From NCBI GenBank assembly GCA_000242235.1, contig JH590861.1, positions 444,809 to 508,808 of the forward strand: a stretch of 64,000 nt of DNA, given 5' to 3'. Of this stretch, positions 53,070 through 61,477 are shown in pieces (the first letter of the stretch is position 1; each line of letters begins with the position of its first letter). The notes beneath the pieces are model-generated. The model saw only the letters and a program-made list of their open reading frames with translations. It searched no databases and had not been told where the DNA came from. The stretch is from Stomatobaculum longum. GTDB taxonomy: Bacteria; Bacillota; Clostridia; Lachnospirales; Lachnospiraceae. Position numbers and translations under genes: made by a program.

Positions 53070-53912
53070 TTAGTTCCGGCGGAGTATGTATAAATCCATG
53101 AATTTCAAATCTTCTCCCATGGGGAGCGGCGCAAGCTGAGCCTGCAAATAGCTCTCCTTGTCGCGCACCGAGGCGCTGAAAATATAGTTGTACCCGAGAT
53201 CAAAGAGATACGCGGGGCAGAGTTCATTGCTCGGGCCGTAAATACCGCGAACCTCTGCCTTCTCACAGCAGGCCAGGATATCCCGGTAGCTGTCATTGAC
53301 AATCGTGCATCCCGTCATGATGACCATGTCCAGGGTCTTCAGCACATCCGCATAGTCAATGGCACTTTTCCCGAGATGCCAGTGAATTCCCTCCGGATAG
53401 ACTTTCATGCCCTCTCTCCCGATGCGGTAATTCAAAAGTCCCTTTTCCGGTCGCAAATCAAAGGCATGAAACTCCTTACATTTTCCGAGGAAAAACTGAT
53501 TGTAGAGTCCGTAGCCTATGATGCCGACTTTCTTGCCCGCAACCTCATAGGGAAACCGGAGTCCCGGCTCCCGCGTAATCCCTTGTTTGAGGAGCCTCTC
53601 TTCGGAATTGAACGGCTTACTCATCAAATTCAACAGTGCGACAAGCGGCTCCCGAAGCGTCTCATCTCCCGATTCCAAAAATGTTTTAATTACCAGATCA
53701 ACCGGTTTCCCGAGCTCTTTTGACAATACCGCCCTATATGCCTCCGGACTCTTCTCCTTACCCATGCGCAAGCACTGCGAGACCCGGCCTCTCGTATCAG
53801 CACACATGAACCAGCGGTACTCAAGGATAAACTCATCCAAAACCGGCATCTCTTCCCGCTCGGTTTCGTATAGCTTTCCGAGCTGTTCATAAATCTCTCT
53901 CAAATCATTCAT
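53070..53912 (-). CDS. DUF4213/DUF364-type Rossmann-like protein
   Basis: 280 residues, soluble. The N-terminal 110 residues resemble DUF4213 (enolase-like N-terminal) and the rest resembles DUF364: VAGKKVGIIGYGLYN (Rossmann-like), DMVIMTGCTIVNDSYRDIL, and GIYGPSNELCPAYLFDLGYNY. The family is predicted to act in metal or metal-chelate handling, but no activity is established. Own promoter and terminator, so a single-gene unit; GAAGGGAG ribosome binding site. Confidence 0.78.
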   Translation of the reverse strand: MNDLREIYEQLGKLYETEREEMPVLDEFILEYRWFMCADTRGRVSQCLRMGKEKSPEAYRAVLSKELGKPVDLVIKTFLESGDETLREPLVALLNLMSKPFNSEERLLKQGITREPGLRFPYEVAGKKVGIIGYGLYNQFFLGKCKEFHAFDLRPEKGLLNYRIGREGMKVYPEGIHWHLGKSAIDYADVLKTLDMVIMTGCTIVNDSYRDILACCEKAEVRGIYGPSNELCPAYLFDLGYNYIFSASVRDKESYLQAQLAPLPMGEDLKFMDLYILRRN

Positions 53913-53989
53913 CGTATCACTCCCTTCATAAGAACCTTTGCCGCTGACGGCGCCGCACTGTTTTCCGGCCGAAAAATCAAACCGGAATT

Positions 53990-54020
53990 TCTATACCGAT
54001 GCTCCGCAACGTTTTGTCAA
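53990..54020 (-). promoter_or_regulatory. Possible promoter of the DUF364-type gene
   Basis: Minus-strand -35 TTGACA (54015-54020), 19-base spacer (long), -10 TATAGA (53990-53995). Confidence 0.4.
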
Positions 54021-54106
54021 TTAGTTATATAATGCTAATAAGAGTTTAACGCATCGCGTCCTGTCTTTCCACCGGAAAATCAGTGCGCACCGATCAAAGT
54101 TGCCGT

Positions 54107-54144
54107 AAAAAAGACAGCCTCCCACTTTCGTGAGCGGCCGTCTC
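54107..54144 (-). terminator. Intrinsic terminator after the MATE gene
   Basis: Minus-strand 13-base arms (GACGGCCGCTCAC with GTGGGAGGCTGTC, one mismatch) around GAAA, followed by TTTTTT. Confidence 0.85.
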
Positions 54145-54173
54145 GAATACAACGTAATCCCTTTTCCGGGTGC

Positions 54174-55511
54174 TTAGGACTGCACTTTCTTTTCGGGCCA
54201 CGCCTTCCTGAGCGCGATATAAGAAATCAAAAAGTTCGCAAACCACCCGGCTGGGACCGCAAGCCAGACAAACGCGATGCCAAAGCGCGGTGCAAACAGC
54301 AGGGCGACCGAGAGGCGAATCGCGAGATTCACCATGTTTGCAAGGAGGAACGGGCGCATTTTACCGAGTCCGCGAAGCACGCCGTCCGTCGCCATTTTAA
54401 TTCCCATGAAAAGAAAGAAATAGCCGAGCCATTTCATGTATTCTCCGGACACCCGATATGCGAGTTCCGTTCCGTCCTTTCCGAGAAACAGCGCGGAAAT
54501 GCGTGTGTGCAAGCTTTCAATGATCAGAAACGCCAGCAAAGCAAAACAAGCATCCAATACCAGCGCGGCACGATACCCTTTCCGAATCCGCTCCGCCTTC
54601 TTGGCACCGAGGTTTTGGGATACAAAGGGCGATACCGCATTGCCAATGGACACAAAGATCAACGAGAAGACATTTTCTACCCGCATGGTGGCCGCATATC
54701 CTGCGAGCGCCTGGGTTCCGAAGGGATTCACAACCGCCTGTATAATCATCATCCCGACAGAGACGGTGGACTGCTGCAGTACCGAAGGGACCGCGATACG
54801 TAACATGGTCCGTAATTCCTGCCGGTCAAAGCGACGAAAACTTCCCTGATAACGCTTCATCCGGCTCAAAAAAAGAAGGAGCGATAACACTGCGGAAATG
54901 CCTTGTGCGATTAAGGTCGCAAGCGCTGCGCCGAATACGCCGAGTCCCAGTCCCGCCACCATCCGGTAATCCAACCCTACATTGAAAGCCGAGGAAAAAA
55001 TCAAAAGTCCCAGCGGAATCTTGGATTCGCCTATAGACGTGAACATGCTCGAGAGAATATTGTACATGAACAAAAACGGAAAACCGACAAAATAGACACG
55101 AAGATACAACACCGCCGTGTCCAGGATGTCATCCGGCGTCTGTAAGACGCACAGCATCCGCCGCGAAAAGCAAAAGCCGATGATGCCGAGGCATATGCTG
55201 AGCAGCAAAAAGCTGATAAGCGAAGTCGACACGATGGTCTTCATCTTGTCGTATTCTTTGGCCCCGAAATAGCGACTCACCAGCACACCGGCACCGACAC
55301 CTGCGCCGAGGGCCACACAGATGAAGACATTCGTGAGCGCCGCACAGGCACCGACTGCAGCGAGGGCAGACGATCCCACAAATTGACCGACTATAATGGA
55401 ATCGGCCATGTTATAGACCTGCTGAAAGAAGCTGCCGAGAATCAGCGGCATCGCAAAAACTGTCAGCGCCTTGAGTGGCGCATCTGTGATCAAATATTCA
55501 TCTTTTGACAT
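54174..55511 (-). CDS. MATE-family efflux transporter
   Basis: 445-residue membrane protein with about 12 hydrophobic segments in two halves. MATE signatures: PLILGSFFQQVYNMADSIIVGQFVG at the N-terminus, GVLVSRYFGAKEYDKM, YNILSSMFTSIGESKIPL, and the second-half repeat FVSIGNAVSPFVSQNLGAKKAERIRKGY. Members export drugs or metabolites using Na+ or H+; substrate unknown. A TATAAT lies upstream near 55567-55572, but the -35 is poor. Confidence 0.92.
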   Translation of the reverse strand: MSKDEYLITDAPLKALTVFAMPLILGSFFQQVYNMADSIIVGQFVGSSALAAVGACAALTNVFICVALGAGVGAGVLVSRYFGAKEYDKMKTIVSTSLISFLLLSICLGIIGFCFSRRMLCVLQTPDDILDTAVLYLRVYFVGFPFLFMYNILSSMFTSIGESKIPLGLLIFSSAFNVGLDYRMVAGLGLGVFGAALATLIAQGISAVLSLLLFLSRMKRYQGSFRRFDRQELRTMLRIAVPSVLQQSTVSVGMMIIQAVVNPFGTQALAGYAATMRVENVFSLIFVSIGNAVSPFVSQNLGAKKAERIRKGYRAALVLDACFALLAFLIIESLHTRISALFLGKDGTELAYRVSGEYMKWLGYFFLFMGIKMATDGVLRGLGKMRPFLLANMVNLAIRLSVALLFAPRFGIAFVWLAVPAGWFANFLISYIALRKAWPEKKVQS

Positions 55512-55574
55512 TCAGTCATCCCCGCAGTCTGTGCATCGTCCTTCCTTTAGTCACATTCTACTTAAATTATAACA

Positions 55575-55636
55575 TAAAAAAGAGACCCTCCCCTACCTCT
55601 TGCCACCCTGCGAACGTGTAGATCGGAAAGTCTCTT
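55575..55636 (-). terminator. Terminator behind the CobW remnant
   Basis: Minus-strand AAGAGACTTTCC and GGGAGGGTCTCTT can pair across a loop of about 35 bases, followed by TTTTTT. It overlaps the stop of the CobW remnant, consistent with being its original terminator. Confidence 0.6.
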
Positions 55637-56087
55637 ATCTCTGATTGGCTGCGGCGGTAAATCGTATCTTTCCGCGCTGCGCTATGTTTTTTTGATGTAT
55701 CACACGGCGTATCGCCTGCTTCGCGATTCCGTGCCCTATGAAGACCGCGACGGCGTTTTGATCTGTCTCTTGTACAGAGTCGGGATCTTCGAGGCGCACA
55801 CTGTAGCGTCCGTCCGCCACGTCAAAGCGAAGCGCGCAAGCCCCTGCAGGAATCAGGCCTTTGGCACGAATGATATTTCCGTAGCGCCCGCGTATCAGCG
55901 CTTCCAGAAACAGTAGAAACGGTTCCGGGGCGTCTACATAGGCTTTCCCCATCGAAAACGTATCCGGTAATTGCGTTTCCGCTTGTGGCGTCGAGCTTCT
56001 GACCTCCGATTTCGGCTCGCTTACATCGGCCGCGCTGAGTAGGAGTTGCTCCCACCACGCTTCTTCCGCGTTCTTAAGGAGTGCTCT
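55635..56087 (-). pseudogene. C-terminal remnant of a CobW/P47K-family GTPase gene
   Basis: The frame is open from about 56087 (just after a TGA) and reads LLKNAEEAWWEQLLLSA, then PFLLFLEALIRGRYGNIIRAKGL, RFDVADGRYSVRLEDPD and AVAVFIGHGIAKQAIRRVI. The RAKG segment, the FDVADG-type strand and FIGHG fit the CobW C-terminal domain of metal-chaperone GTPases. The N-terminal GTPase domain is missing, and GC content drops sharply just upstream, at the edge of the ABC-F segment. The gene was probably cut by that insertion. Confidence 0.68.
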
Positions 56088-56199
56088 GCCATGTCAGTGC
56101 TTCCGAGGAATATTGTGGTCGATATCAGCATCTGCAGAAAAAAAGAATGAGTTTGCACAACAGCTGTTCCGGATGTTTTACGGAGAATATAAAGACATG

Positions 56200-57675
56200 T
56201 CATTTGACAGTCAATTGTATGCTTTTGGTTGCAATCGTGTTTCTGAAAGCCCGATCATGTTCCACAAAAATCATGGTGGGATAAAACTCCTTGATTAGTT
56301 TTTCAATTTGCATTCGTGAATAAATGTCAATGTAGTTAAGTGGTTCATCCCATACATACAGATGTGCTTGCTCACAAAGACTTTTTGCTATTAACACCTT
56401 TTTCTTTTGCCCTTCTGAAAAATCCTCTATTTTTTTCTCAAACTGTACTCGTGAAAAATCCATTTTTCGTAAAATTGCTTTAAATAGACTTTCATCAATT
56501 TTGTTGGTTTCTATGAACAAAGATAAAGAGCCGTTCAGCGTAGAAGTATCTTGCGGCACATAGGACAGTTTGAGCCCGGAACCAACCGAAATCACACCCT
56601 GATATTCTATTTGTCGCCCCAGTATCAACTTTAGTAGACTTGTTTTTCCGGAACCATTATTTCCGTCAAGAGCAATGCGCTCTCCCTGTTTTACTTCAAA
56701 AGAGATTGGTTGGCAGACTTCTTTACCATCGAAAATCGGTACAACATCAGAAAATGTCACCAAGGTATCCGCAAAATAGAAAAGTGGATTGATTTTCAAA
56801 GCTTCAACTGTTTCCGAGTTTTTAAGAAGTCTCGACTTTTCCTCAATTGCCCGCTGCTGCCGTACTTCAATCGACTTTGAGCGCTTCATCATTTTTGCGG
56901 ACTTGTGACCGATATATCCCCGATCAATCGGACCGTTTCCATATTTTGACACTTCAATCCGCTCTGACCAAACCGAAGTTCTTTGAGCAGCCTTTTGCAT
57001 CGCATCAATGTTTTTTTTCAATTTTACATTTTGATTGCGTTCAAATTCCTGTTGGCGCTGAAAGTTAGCAAACCAAGTAGAAAAATTTCCGCTTTGCACT
57101 TCAATGTTTGATCGGTTAATGGATAAAATATGGTCAACGCATCCATCTAAAAAGCAACGATCATGAGAGGCTAAAATAAATCCCTTTTTCCGTTTCAGGT
57201 AGTCCGAAACAATTCCCCTGGCTTTCATATCTAAATGGTTTGTCGGTTCATCAATCAGCAAGAAGTGTCCGCTGTTCAGAAATAGCGCTGCAAGCAGCAC
57301 CTTGGTCTGCTCGCCATTGGAAAGCGTAACAAAAGGCCTCCAAAGCACATCTTCACGGACTTCCAGATAAGATAATTCTCTCAACAGCTCCCATTCTTCC
57401 GCAAACGGGCAAACTTCCGAAAGAATATCCGTGGTTAATCTATTTTTGTCGCTAACAGCATATGGAAAATAATCAAATTGCACAGAGGCGTGTATTTTCC
57501 CACGGTATTCATACTTCCCAAGTAGGAGATTTAGAAAAGTTGTTTTTCCTCTGCCGTTTCTTCCAATAAACCCAAGCTTCCAATCTGTATCAATTTGAAA
57601 ATCTACATTTTCAAAAATAGTATCATAACTGCTTGGATAGGAAAAACTAAGATTCTCGCCCCGAATCATTGACAT
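56200..57675 (-). CDS. Lsa-type ABC-F ribosomal protection protein
   Basis: 491 residues from ATG 57675 (AAAGGAGA upstream; a longer frame covers the leader). Two ABC domains without membrane segments: Walker A GRNGRGKTTF (about 38) and GNNGSGKTSL; signatures TLSNGEQTK and DFSEGQKKK; Walker B LLIDEPTNHLD and YVWDEPLNYID. The linker between domains (about 185-300) with YGNGPIDRGYIGHKSAKMMKRSK is like Lsa(A)-group proteins, which displace lincosamides, pleuromutilins and streptogramin A from ribosomes. Strongly AT-rich against its left neighbours, indicating transfer. The exact drug range cannot be predicted. Confidence 0.9.
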   Translation of the reverse strand: MSMIRGENLSFSYPSSYDTIFENVDFQIDTDWKLGFIGRNGRGKTTFLNLLLGKYEYRGKIHASVQFDYFPYAVSDKNRLTTDILSEVCPFAEEWELLRELSYLEVREDVLWRPFVTLSNGEQTKVLLAALFLNSGHFLLIDEPTNHLDMKARGIVSDYLKRKKGFILASHDRCFLDGCVDHILSINRSNIEVQSGNFSTWFANFQRQQEFERNQNVKLKKNIDAMQKAAQRTSVWSERIEVSKYGNGPIDRGYIGHKSAKMMKRSKSIEVRQQRAIEEKSRLLKNSETVEALKINPLFYFADTLVTFSDVVPIFDGKEVCQPISFEVKQGERIALDGNNGSGKTSLLKLILGRQIEYQGVISVGSGLKLSYVPQDTSTLNGSLSLFIETNKIDESLFKAILRKMDFSRVQFEKKIEDFSEGQKKKVLIAKSLCEQAHLYVWDEPLNYIDIYSRMQIEKLIKEFYPTMIFVEHDRAFRNTIATKSIQLTVK

Positions 57676-57717
57676 ATTGTATTTCTCCTTTATTCCGTGA
57701 GTGAAGACATAAAATAA

Positions 57718-57747
57718 GAGCTGCAAGAAAGTTAATTCTTGCAGCTC
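57718..57747 (-). promoter_or_regulatory. Attenuator hairpin upstream of the ABC-F gene
   Basis: Perfect 12-bp stem GAGCTGCAAGAA/TTCTTGCAGCTC with loop TTAACT, then TTATTTTATG on the minus strand. The loop plus 3' arm can pair instead with 57815-57829 inside the leader peptide gene (14 of 15 bases), giving two exclusive structures. Confidence 0.8.
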
Positions 57748-57788
57748 GGCATAACATAACAGTGTCACTCTCATTAAAAGTGATACAA

Positions 57789-57860
57789 CTATAATATATC
57801 GAGTGAATAGACTTTTAACTTTCTTGCAATGGGTACAACGGCACAAAACAAGTTACTCAT
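57789..57860 (-). CDS. Leader peptide of the ABC-F gene
   Basis: 23 codons (MSNLFCAVVPIARKLKVY plus five more residues), too short for usual gene calling. ATG 57860 follows a GGAGG with a rather long 12-base spacing. The codons for the IARKL part form one arm of the alternative structure with the downstream hairpin. Stalling of a drug-bound ribosome here would change the RNA fold ahead of the resistance gene, as known for erm and other ABC-F leaders. Regulation is inferred. Confidence 0.68.
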   Translation of the reverse strand: MSNLFCAVVPIARKLKVYSLDIL

Positions 57861-57889
57861 CTCTTCAATTCACCTCCGATATTTACTTT

Positions 57890-57918
57890 ATAGTATGATA
57901 AACACACGAATAAGTCAA
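57890..57918 (-). promoter_or_regulatory. Predicted promoter of the leader/ABC-F unit
   Basis: Minus-strand -35 TTGACT (57913-57918), 17-base spacer, -10 TACTAT (57890-57895), about 30 bases ahead of the leader peptide start. Confidence 0.7.
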
Positions 57919-58048
57919 GTAGAAGAGCAAAGTAAGCAGAAAAATCTTTCTATATCAAAGATTTGAAGCCCTTTTTACTGACTCAATTTGTCTTATAACT
58001 GAAAAATGGCCAAATCAGAACAAATTACGACAAACTGTTTTGGGCATG

Positions 58049-58084
58049 AAAAAACCCCGGAAGCCATATGCTTCCGGGGTTTTT
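58049..58084. terminator. Strong bidirectional terminator (probable native rpsI terminator)
   Basis: ACCCCGGAAGC and GCTTCCGGGGT pair perfectly around CATAT, with A- and T-tracts on both sides. It lies 20 bases after the rpsI 3' end on the minus strand. Between it and the ABC-F promoter (57919-58048) is AT-rich sequence in which I see nothing definite. Confidence 0.9.
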
Positions 58085-58103
58085 GTACATTTTGAAGTGT
58101 CGA

Positions 58104-58151
58104 TTATCTCTTGGAGAACTGCGGTGCACGGCGAGCTGCCTTCAAGCCGTA
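58104..58151 (-). other. Displaced 3' end of rpsI: attachment-site edge of an integrated element
   Basis: The minus strand encodes YGLKAARRAPQFSKR and then TAA, the highly conserved C-terminus of ribosomal protein S9. Upstream of residue Y (after SGE) the sequence stops resembling S9, and no rpsI body follows. The stretch is therefore a duplicated gene end left by site-specific integration, with the S9 terminator just beyond. The intact rpsI should lie past the other end of the element, outside this window. Confidence 0.82.
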
Positions 58152-58259
58152 CTCACCTGACCTTGATCCGAAAAGTCCAGCATTCATGCGGGTTTTCGGG
58201 CTTTCCTCTCTCAGTAAACCCATAGGTAAACCCACGAAATCGCGAAATTTTGGTGCATT

Positions 58260-58514
58260 TTAACGCAGCCCTAATGCAGCATTCACAACGCTACTTAAAT
58301 TCTCAGGTTTATTATACTTGACTTTCGCATAGATGTCCATAGTCGTTTTGCTGTTCTCATGGCCTGCCAGATACTGCACCGTCTTTGGATCAACACCCTT
58401 GTAAATCAGGTTGGTGATGTAGGTGTGCCGCAGCATGTGCGGAGTCACCTTGAAGTCCATCGTATACACCAGCTTGGAATTGGAAAACAGGCTCCTCTGG
58501 AAAACAATCGTTAT
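58260..58514 (-). pseudogene. Tyrosine recombinase (integrase), C-terminal remnant
   Basis: 84 in-frame codons after a TGA at 58515-58517, ending in AALGLR. It contains the box II pattern TPHMLRHTYITNLIYKG (catalytic His and Arg), then LAGHENSKTTMDIYAKV with the late His and Tyr nucleophile. The N-terminal DNA-binding part and the first catalytic Arg are missing, so it cannot act alone. It reads toward the rpsI end 110 bases away, the usual place for an integrase. Confidence 0.85.
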
Positions 58515-58602
58515 TCAGAAGGGCCTGTTTGAGTTATCTGCTTTTGGGGAATTAGGGGGTCTATGGCGAGCGTTTTTGTGCTTTTGGAGGCATTTAACCG
58601 TA

Positions 58603-58648
58603 AAGGGGCTGCTGCACTTGGACGTTTTTCCTTGTGCAACAGCCCCTT
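58603..58648 (-). terminator. Hairpin after the iron-sulfur subunit gene (terminator or mobile-element end)
   Basis: AAGGGGCTGTTGCAC and GTGCAGCAGCCCCTT pair over 15 bases with one mismatch around a 16-base loop, 32 bases past the gene stop. Only TTTACGG follows on the minus strand, so termination may be weak. Confidence 0.5.
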
Positions 58649-58679
58649 CATACATTCATTATAGCTTTTATCATCCATT

Positions 58680-59390
58680 TTATTTGCCCCAAGCAGCCGC
58701 TGCATTCGACCTTACAAGCAGTTCTTCCACAGGCAGACCAATCGGACAAATATCATGACAAGATAACGACTTCCCGCATCCCTCAAAATATTTCTTCTTA
58801 TATTCAGCAGAAATCTCATTCAAATGAGTGCTTTCCTGTTCTTCATTCAGAATCCGAAATGCGTTGACTGCAGCAACAGCGCCTGCGAAAGTCCCATTTG
58901 CAGAGAAGTTAGGACACACTTCAAGGCAGCAGCCACACATCAGACAGCGTGCCGACTGGTATCTCGGTTCATGTGTCCACGAACTCATATAAGCTTCACT
59001 TTCCAGCCAAAGGTTCAGTTTTTTCAAATTTTCAAACAGATTTGACCGGTCAACGATCAAATCTCTTACAAGCGGAAATTTGCTTAAAGGTTCCAAGGTA
59101 ATTGTAGAACCTTTTAACGTATGTAGAAATGTAGAGCATGCCAGCCTCGGACGTTCGTTAATCAGCATGGCGCAAGCCCCACATTTTCGCACCATACAGC
59201 TACATTCCCAGCTGATGGGAGTAACTATATTCCCTGAGTTATCTTTCAAAGGGGTTCTACTGTTCAATTCCTTTAGAACAGTAGCAACAGAGCTGTTTCT
59301 GCTTCCGTCAAACTCAAATTCCTGCCAATAACTGTCTGCTTTCTGACTCTCCTGCCGCCTGATTCTTATTTTATATACCAAGTGAATCAC
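58680..59390 (-). CDS. sdhB: Fumarate reductase/succinate dehydrogenase iron-sulfur subunit
   Basis: 236 residues. A ferredoxin-like [2Fe-2S] domain carries WECSCMVRKCGACAMLIN plus a later Cys (RLACSTF). The C-terminal domain carries CLMCGCCLEVCP and CGKSLSCHDICPIG, ligands for the [4Fe-4S] and [3Fe-4S] clusters. It passes electrons between the flavoprotein and the membrane subunit. Its ATG overlaps the flavoprotein stop in ATGA. The direction of the physiological reaction cannot be told from sequence; fumarate reduction is more likely in an anaerobe. Confidence 0.92.
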   Translation of the reverse strand: MIHLVYKIRIRRQESQKADSYWQEFEFDGSRNSSVATVLKELNSRTPLKDNSGNIVTPISWECSCMVRKCGACAMLINERPRLACSTFLHTLKGSTITLEPLSKFPLVRDLIVDRSNLFENLKKLNLWLESEAYMSSWTHEPRYQSARCLMCGCCLEVCPNFSANGTFAGAVAAVNAFRILNEEQESTHLNEISAEYKKKYFEGCGKSLSCHDICPIGLPVEELLVRSNAAAAWGK

Positions 59391-60931
59391 CGCCTTTCTG
59401 GAACAGGTACAAAGGAAATCTGTATCTGCTTTCCATCAAATCTGGCTACCGTTGTTTTAAGGTAATCATCGTCATTGCTCTTCGGATAATCCTCCCGCCA
59501 GTGTGCACCACGGCTTTCTTTTCTTGCAAGAGCACTCTTTAGAACTGCCATGCCAAGCAATGGAAGATTTCCTGTCAGCGCTTGTACCGTTTGAATCCCA
59601 TTTAACAACGTATTCTCATTTCTGACAACGCCCATAGTCTCCTGCATCACTTTGTTTAATTGCTTTATTTCTGAAATTTGGGACGCTGGTGGAAAATCTA
59701 TCTGTGTCGCACAAGATAGATCTACTACATCTGCCTGTTCGCATGCTGATTTTGCCGCAACACGTCCTCCGTATAACGCTCCTAACAGAGAATTTCCACC
59801 AAGACGGTTGGCACCATGATATTGGGCACAGCATTCTCCGGCAGCGTAAAGATTCTGAATCGGCGTTCTGTGCTGCTCATCCACCAGAATGCCTCCCATA
59901 AAATAGTGAATTCCCGGTAAAACAGACACCGGTTCCTTTCGTATATCTTTATGCAGATAGGTCATACAATCGTCTGCCAGACCAGATAGCTTATTTGAAA
60001 TAATCTCGTCCGATATTTCCGTCATGTCAAGAAATACCTCTGATTCATGGCTGACCTTCCATATCTCTCTTGCGGTAATATCTCGTGGCATCAGATTTCC
60101 AAGCTCCGGGTATTTTTCCTCCATGAAATACCATTGTTTTCCATCTTTCATGGCAAACAACCTGCCACCTTCCCCTCTGGCCGCCTCGCTGATGAGCATG
60201 CGTTTTCCACCACATTTCACAGTTGTCGGATGATACTGGATCATCTCGCCATTTGCCAGAGGAACACCAAGCCGGAACAATTCTGCGGTGACTTCTCCTG
60301 TATTGCTCAGCGAACCCGTTGTATTTCCAAACAATCCGTGCATACCACCGGTGGCAACAATAACCGCATCCCCCGGTAATTCCACAGTCTCCTGACTGTA
60401 TTCATCCCTGATTACGCAGCCACAACAAATATTGTCACACAGACGAAGTGTTAGGAAAGAATGATGGCTGAACCGTTCTACCATACCAGATGCTTCTTTC
60501 CTGCGAACAGCGTCTATCATAGCTGTCATGATCTGCTTCCCGGTATCGCTCTGCGCAAAAGCAGTCCTTTTCTTTTTCTGCCCGCCAAAATTCCGCAGAT
60601 CCACATCATCATAGCCGCTCATGTTAAATTGAACTCCAAGTTTTAACAGCCAGTGCACCAGCTCCGGTGCTGCCTGTGTCATTCCCCAAACTGCATTTGG
60701 GTCTGCCAGACCGCAAGCCGCCTTTATTGTATCTGTGAAATGTTCTTCGGGACTGTCGTTTTCATCTTTTGTATTCAAAGCTGCGTTGATACCGCCCTCC
60801 GCCATAACAGACTGCGCCCGCTCTGATGGAAAGGAGGAAACCAGTTTTACATTGCATCCATTTTCCGCTGCCTGCAAAGCCGCTGAAAGTCCTGCCAGTC
60901 CAGCACCTATAATAATAATTGTCTTACTCAT
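59387..60931 (-). CDS. sdhA: Fumarate reductase/succinate dehydrogenase flavoprotein subunit
   Basis: 514 residues from ATG 60931, chosen because it overlaps the preceding stop in ATGA. N-terminal FAD motif IIIIGAGLAGLSAALQAAE, then AQSVMAEGGINAAL, the substrate-loop residues MIQYHPTTV and SEAARGEGGRLF, PRDITAREIW (catalytic Arg region), LPGIHYFMGGI, and the C-terminal FAD site HGANRLGGNSLL. No signal peptide, so it faces the cytoplasm. A covalent-FAD His is not obvious at the usual N-terminal site (SVMAEGG). Forms a complex with the adjoining iron-sulfur and membrane subunits. Confidence 0.92.
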   Translation of the reverse strand: MSKTIIIIGAGLAGLSAALQAAENGCNVKLVSSFPSERAQSVMAEGGINAALNTKDENDSPEEHFTDTIKAACGLADPNAVWGMTQAAPELVHWLLKLGVQFNMSGYDDVDLRNFGGQKKKRTAFAQSDTGKQIMTAMIDAVRRKEASGMVERFSHHSFLTLRLCDNICCGCVIRDEYSQETVELPGDAVIVATGGMHGLFGNTTGSLSNTGEVTAELFRLGVPLANGEMIQYHPTTVKCGGKRMLISEAARGEGGRLFAMKDGKQWYFMEEKYPELGNLMPRDITAREIWKVSHESEVFLDMTEISDEIISNKLSGLADDCMTYLHKDIRKEPVSVLPGIHYFMGGILVDEQHRTPIQNLYAAGECCAQYHGANRLGGNSLLGALYGGRVAAKSACEQADVVDLSCATQIDFPPASQISEIKQLNKVMQETMGVVRNENTLLNGIQTVQALTGNLPLLGMAVLKSALARKESRGAHWREDYPKSNDDDYLKTTVARFDGKQIQISFVPVPERR

Positions 60932-61467
60932 AGATATTGCCACCCAATATAATAGAAAATAACTGCGCCCGCTATAAACAGAAGGAGCACCGAAAGAATC
61001 AAATAAATATCACCCCTTCGTTCTTTATAACTGATGATTCCCAGCGATACGAGCAATGGGCGGATATTGATAAAAATATGAACAAAGATTGCCGCCACGA
61101 ACAAAAGCTGAGTTACCATCTTTACCGTTGTAAAAGGGGACAAAATATATGTCCCATTCTGCACCTTTCCAAACAAGCCAATATGGAAGAACAGCAGGAT
61201 CAGTATTGCCAGCCCACTGGCTCGTCTCGCCCAGAATATGGCGTTCTGTTTCAGATACATTTTTCCGGATTGCTTCGCTGTCTGTAAACTCTGAACTGTC
61301 AGGATGACACCAATCACCGTATGCACAACAAGAATACCAACACCAATCCATGCAAGAAGTTTCCCTGCGCTACTTCCAACTCCGTTCAGCATAAAGCTGC
61401 CCATGATTCCATGAATCATAAAAATGAGAAGCATTAAAACAGACAAAATCGTATTCCATTTTCTCAT
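60928..61467 (-). CDS. Membrane anchor subunit of the fumarate reductase-like complex
   Basis: 179 residues with four or five hydrophobic helices. His residues fall in or beside them (FMIHGIMG, GILVVHTVIGV, LFFHIGLFG, FVHIFINI), as expected for b-haem ligands in SdhC/FrdC-type subunits. Sequence is too diverged to assign a subtype. Position directly ahead of the flavoprotein gene with ATGA overlap supports the role. A quinone or other membrane electron carrier would be the partner. Confidence 0.72.
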   Translation of the reverse strand: MRKWNTILSVLMLLIFMIHGIMGSFMLNGVGSSAGKLLAWIGVGILVVHTVIGVILTVQSLQTAKQSGKMYLKQNAIFWARRASGLAILILLFFHIGLFGKVQNGTYILSPFTTVKMVTQLLFVAAIFVHIFINIRPLLVSLGIISYKERRGDIYLILSVLLLFIAGAVIFYYIGWQYL

Positions 61468-61477
61468 AAATTCCCGC

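Noticed and set aside
55617..55631. GTGTAGATCGGAAAG looks like part of a sequencing adapter
   Set aside because: Only about ten bases agree, and the stretch is the loop and arm of a plausible terminator, so contamination is unlikely.
56081..56284. Plus-strand frames of about 60 codons at the CobW/ABC-F junction
   Set aside because: They overlap the 3' end of the ABC-F gene in antisense and lack ribosome binding sites; possibly junction debris, but no family was recognised.
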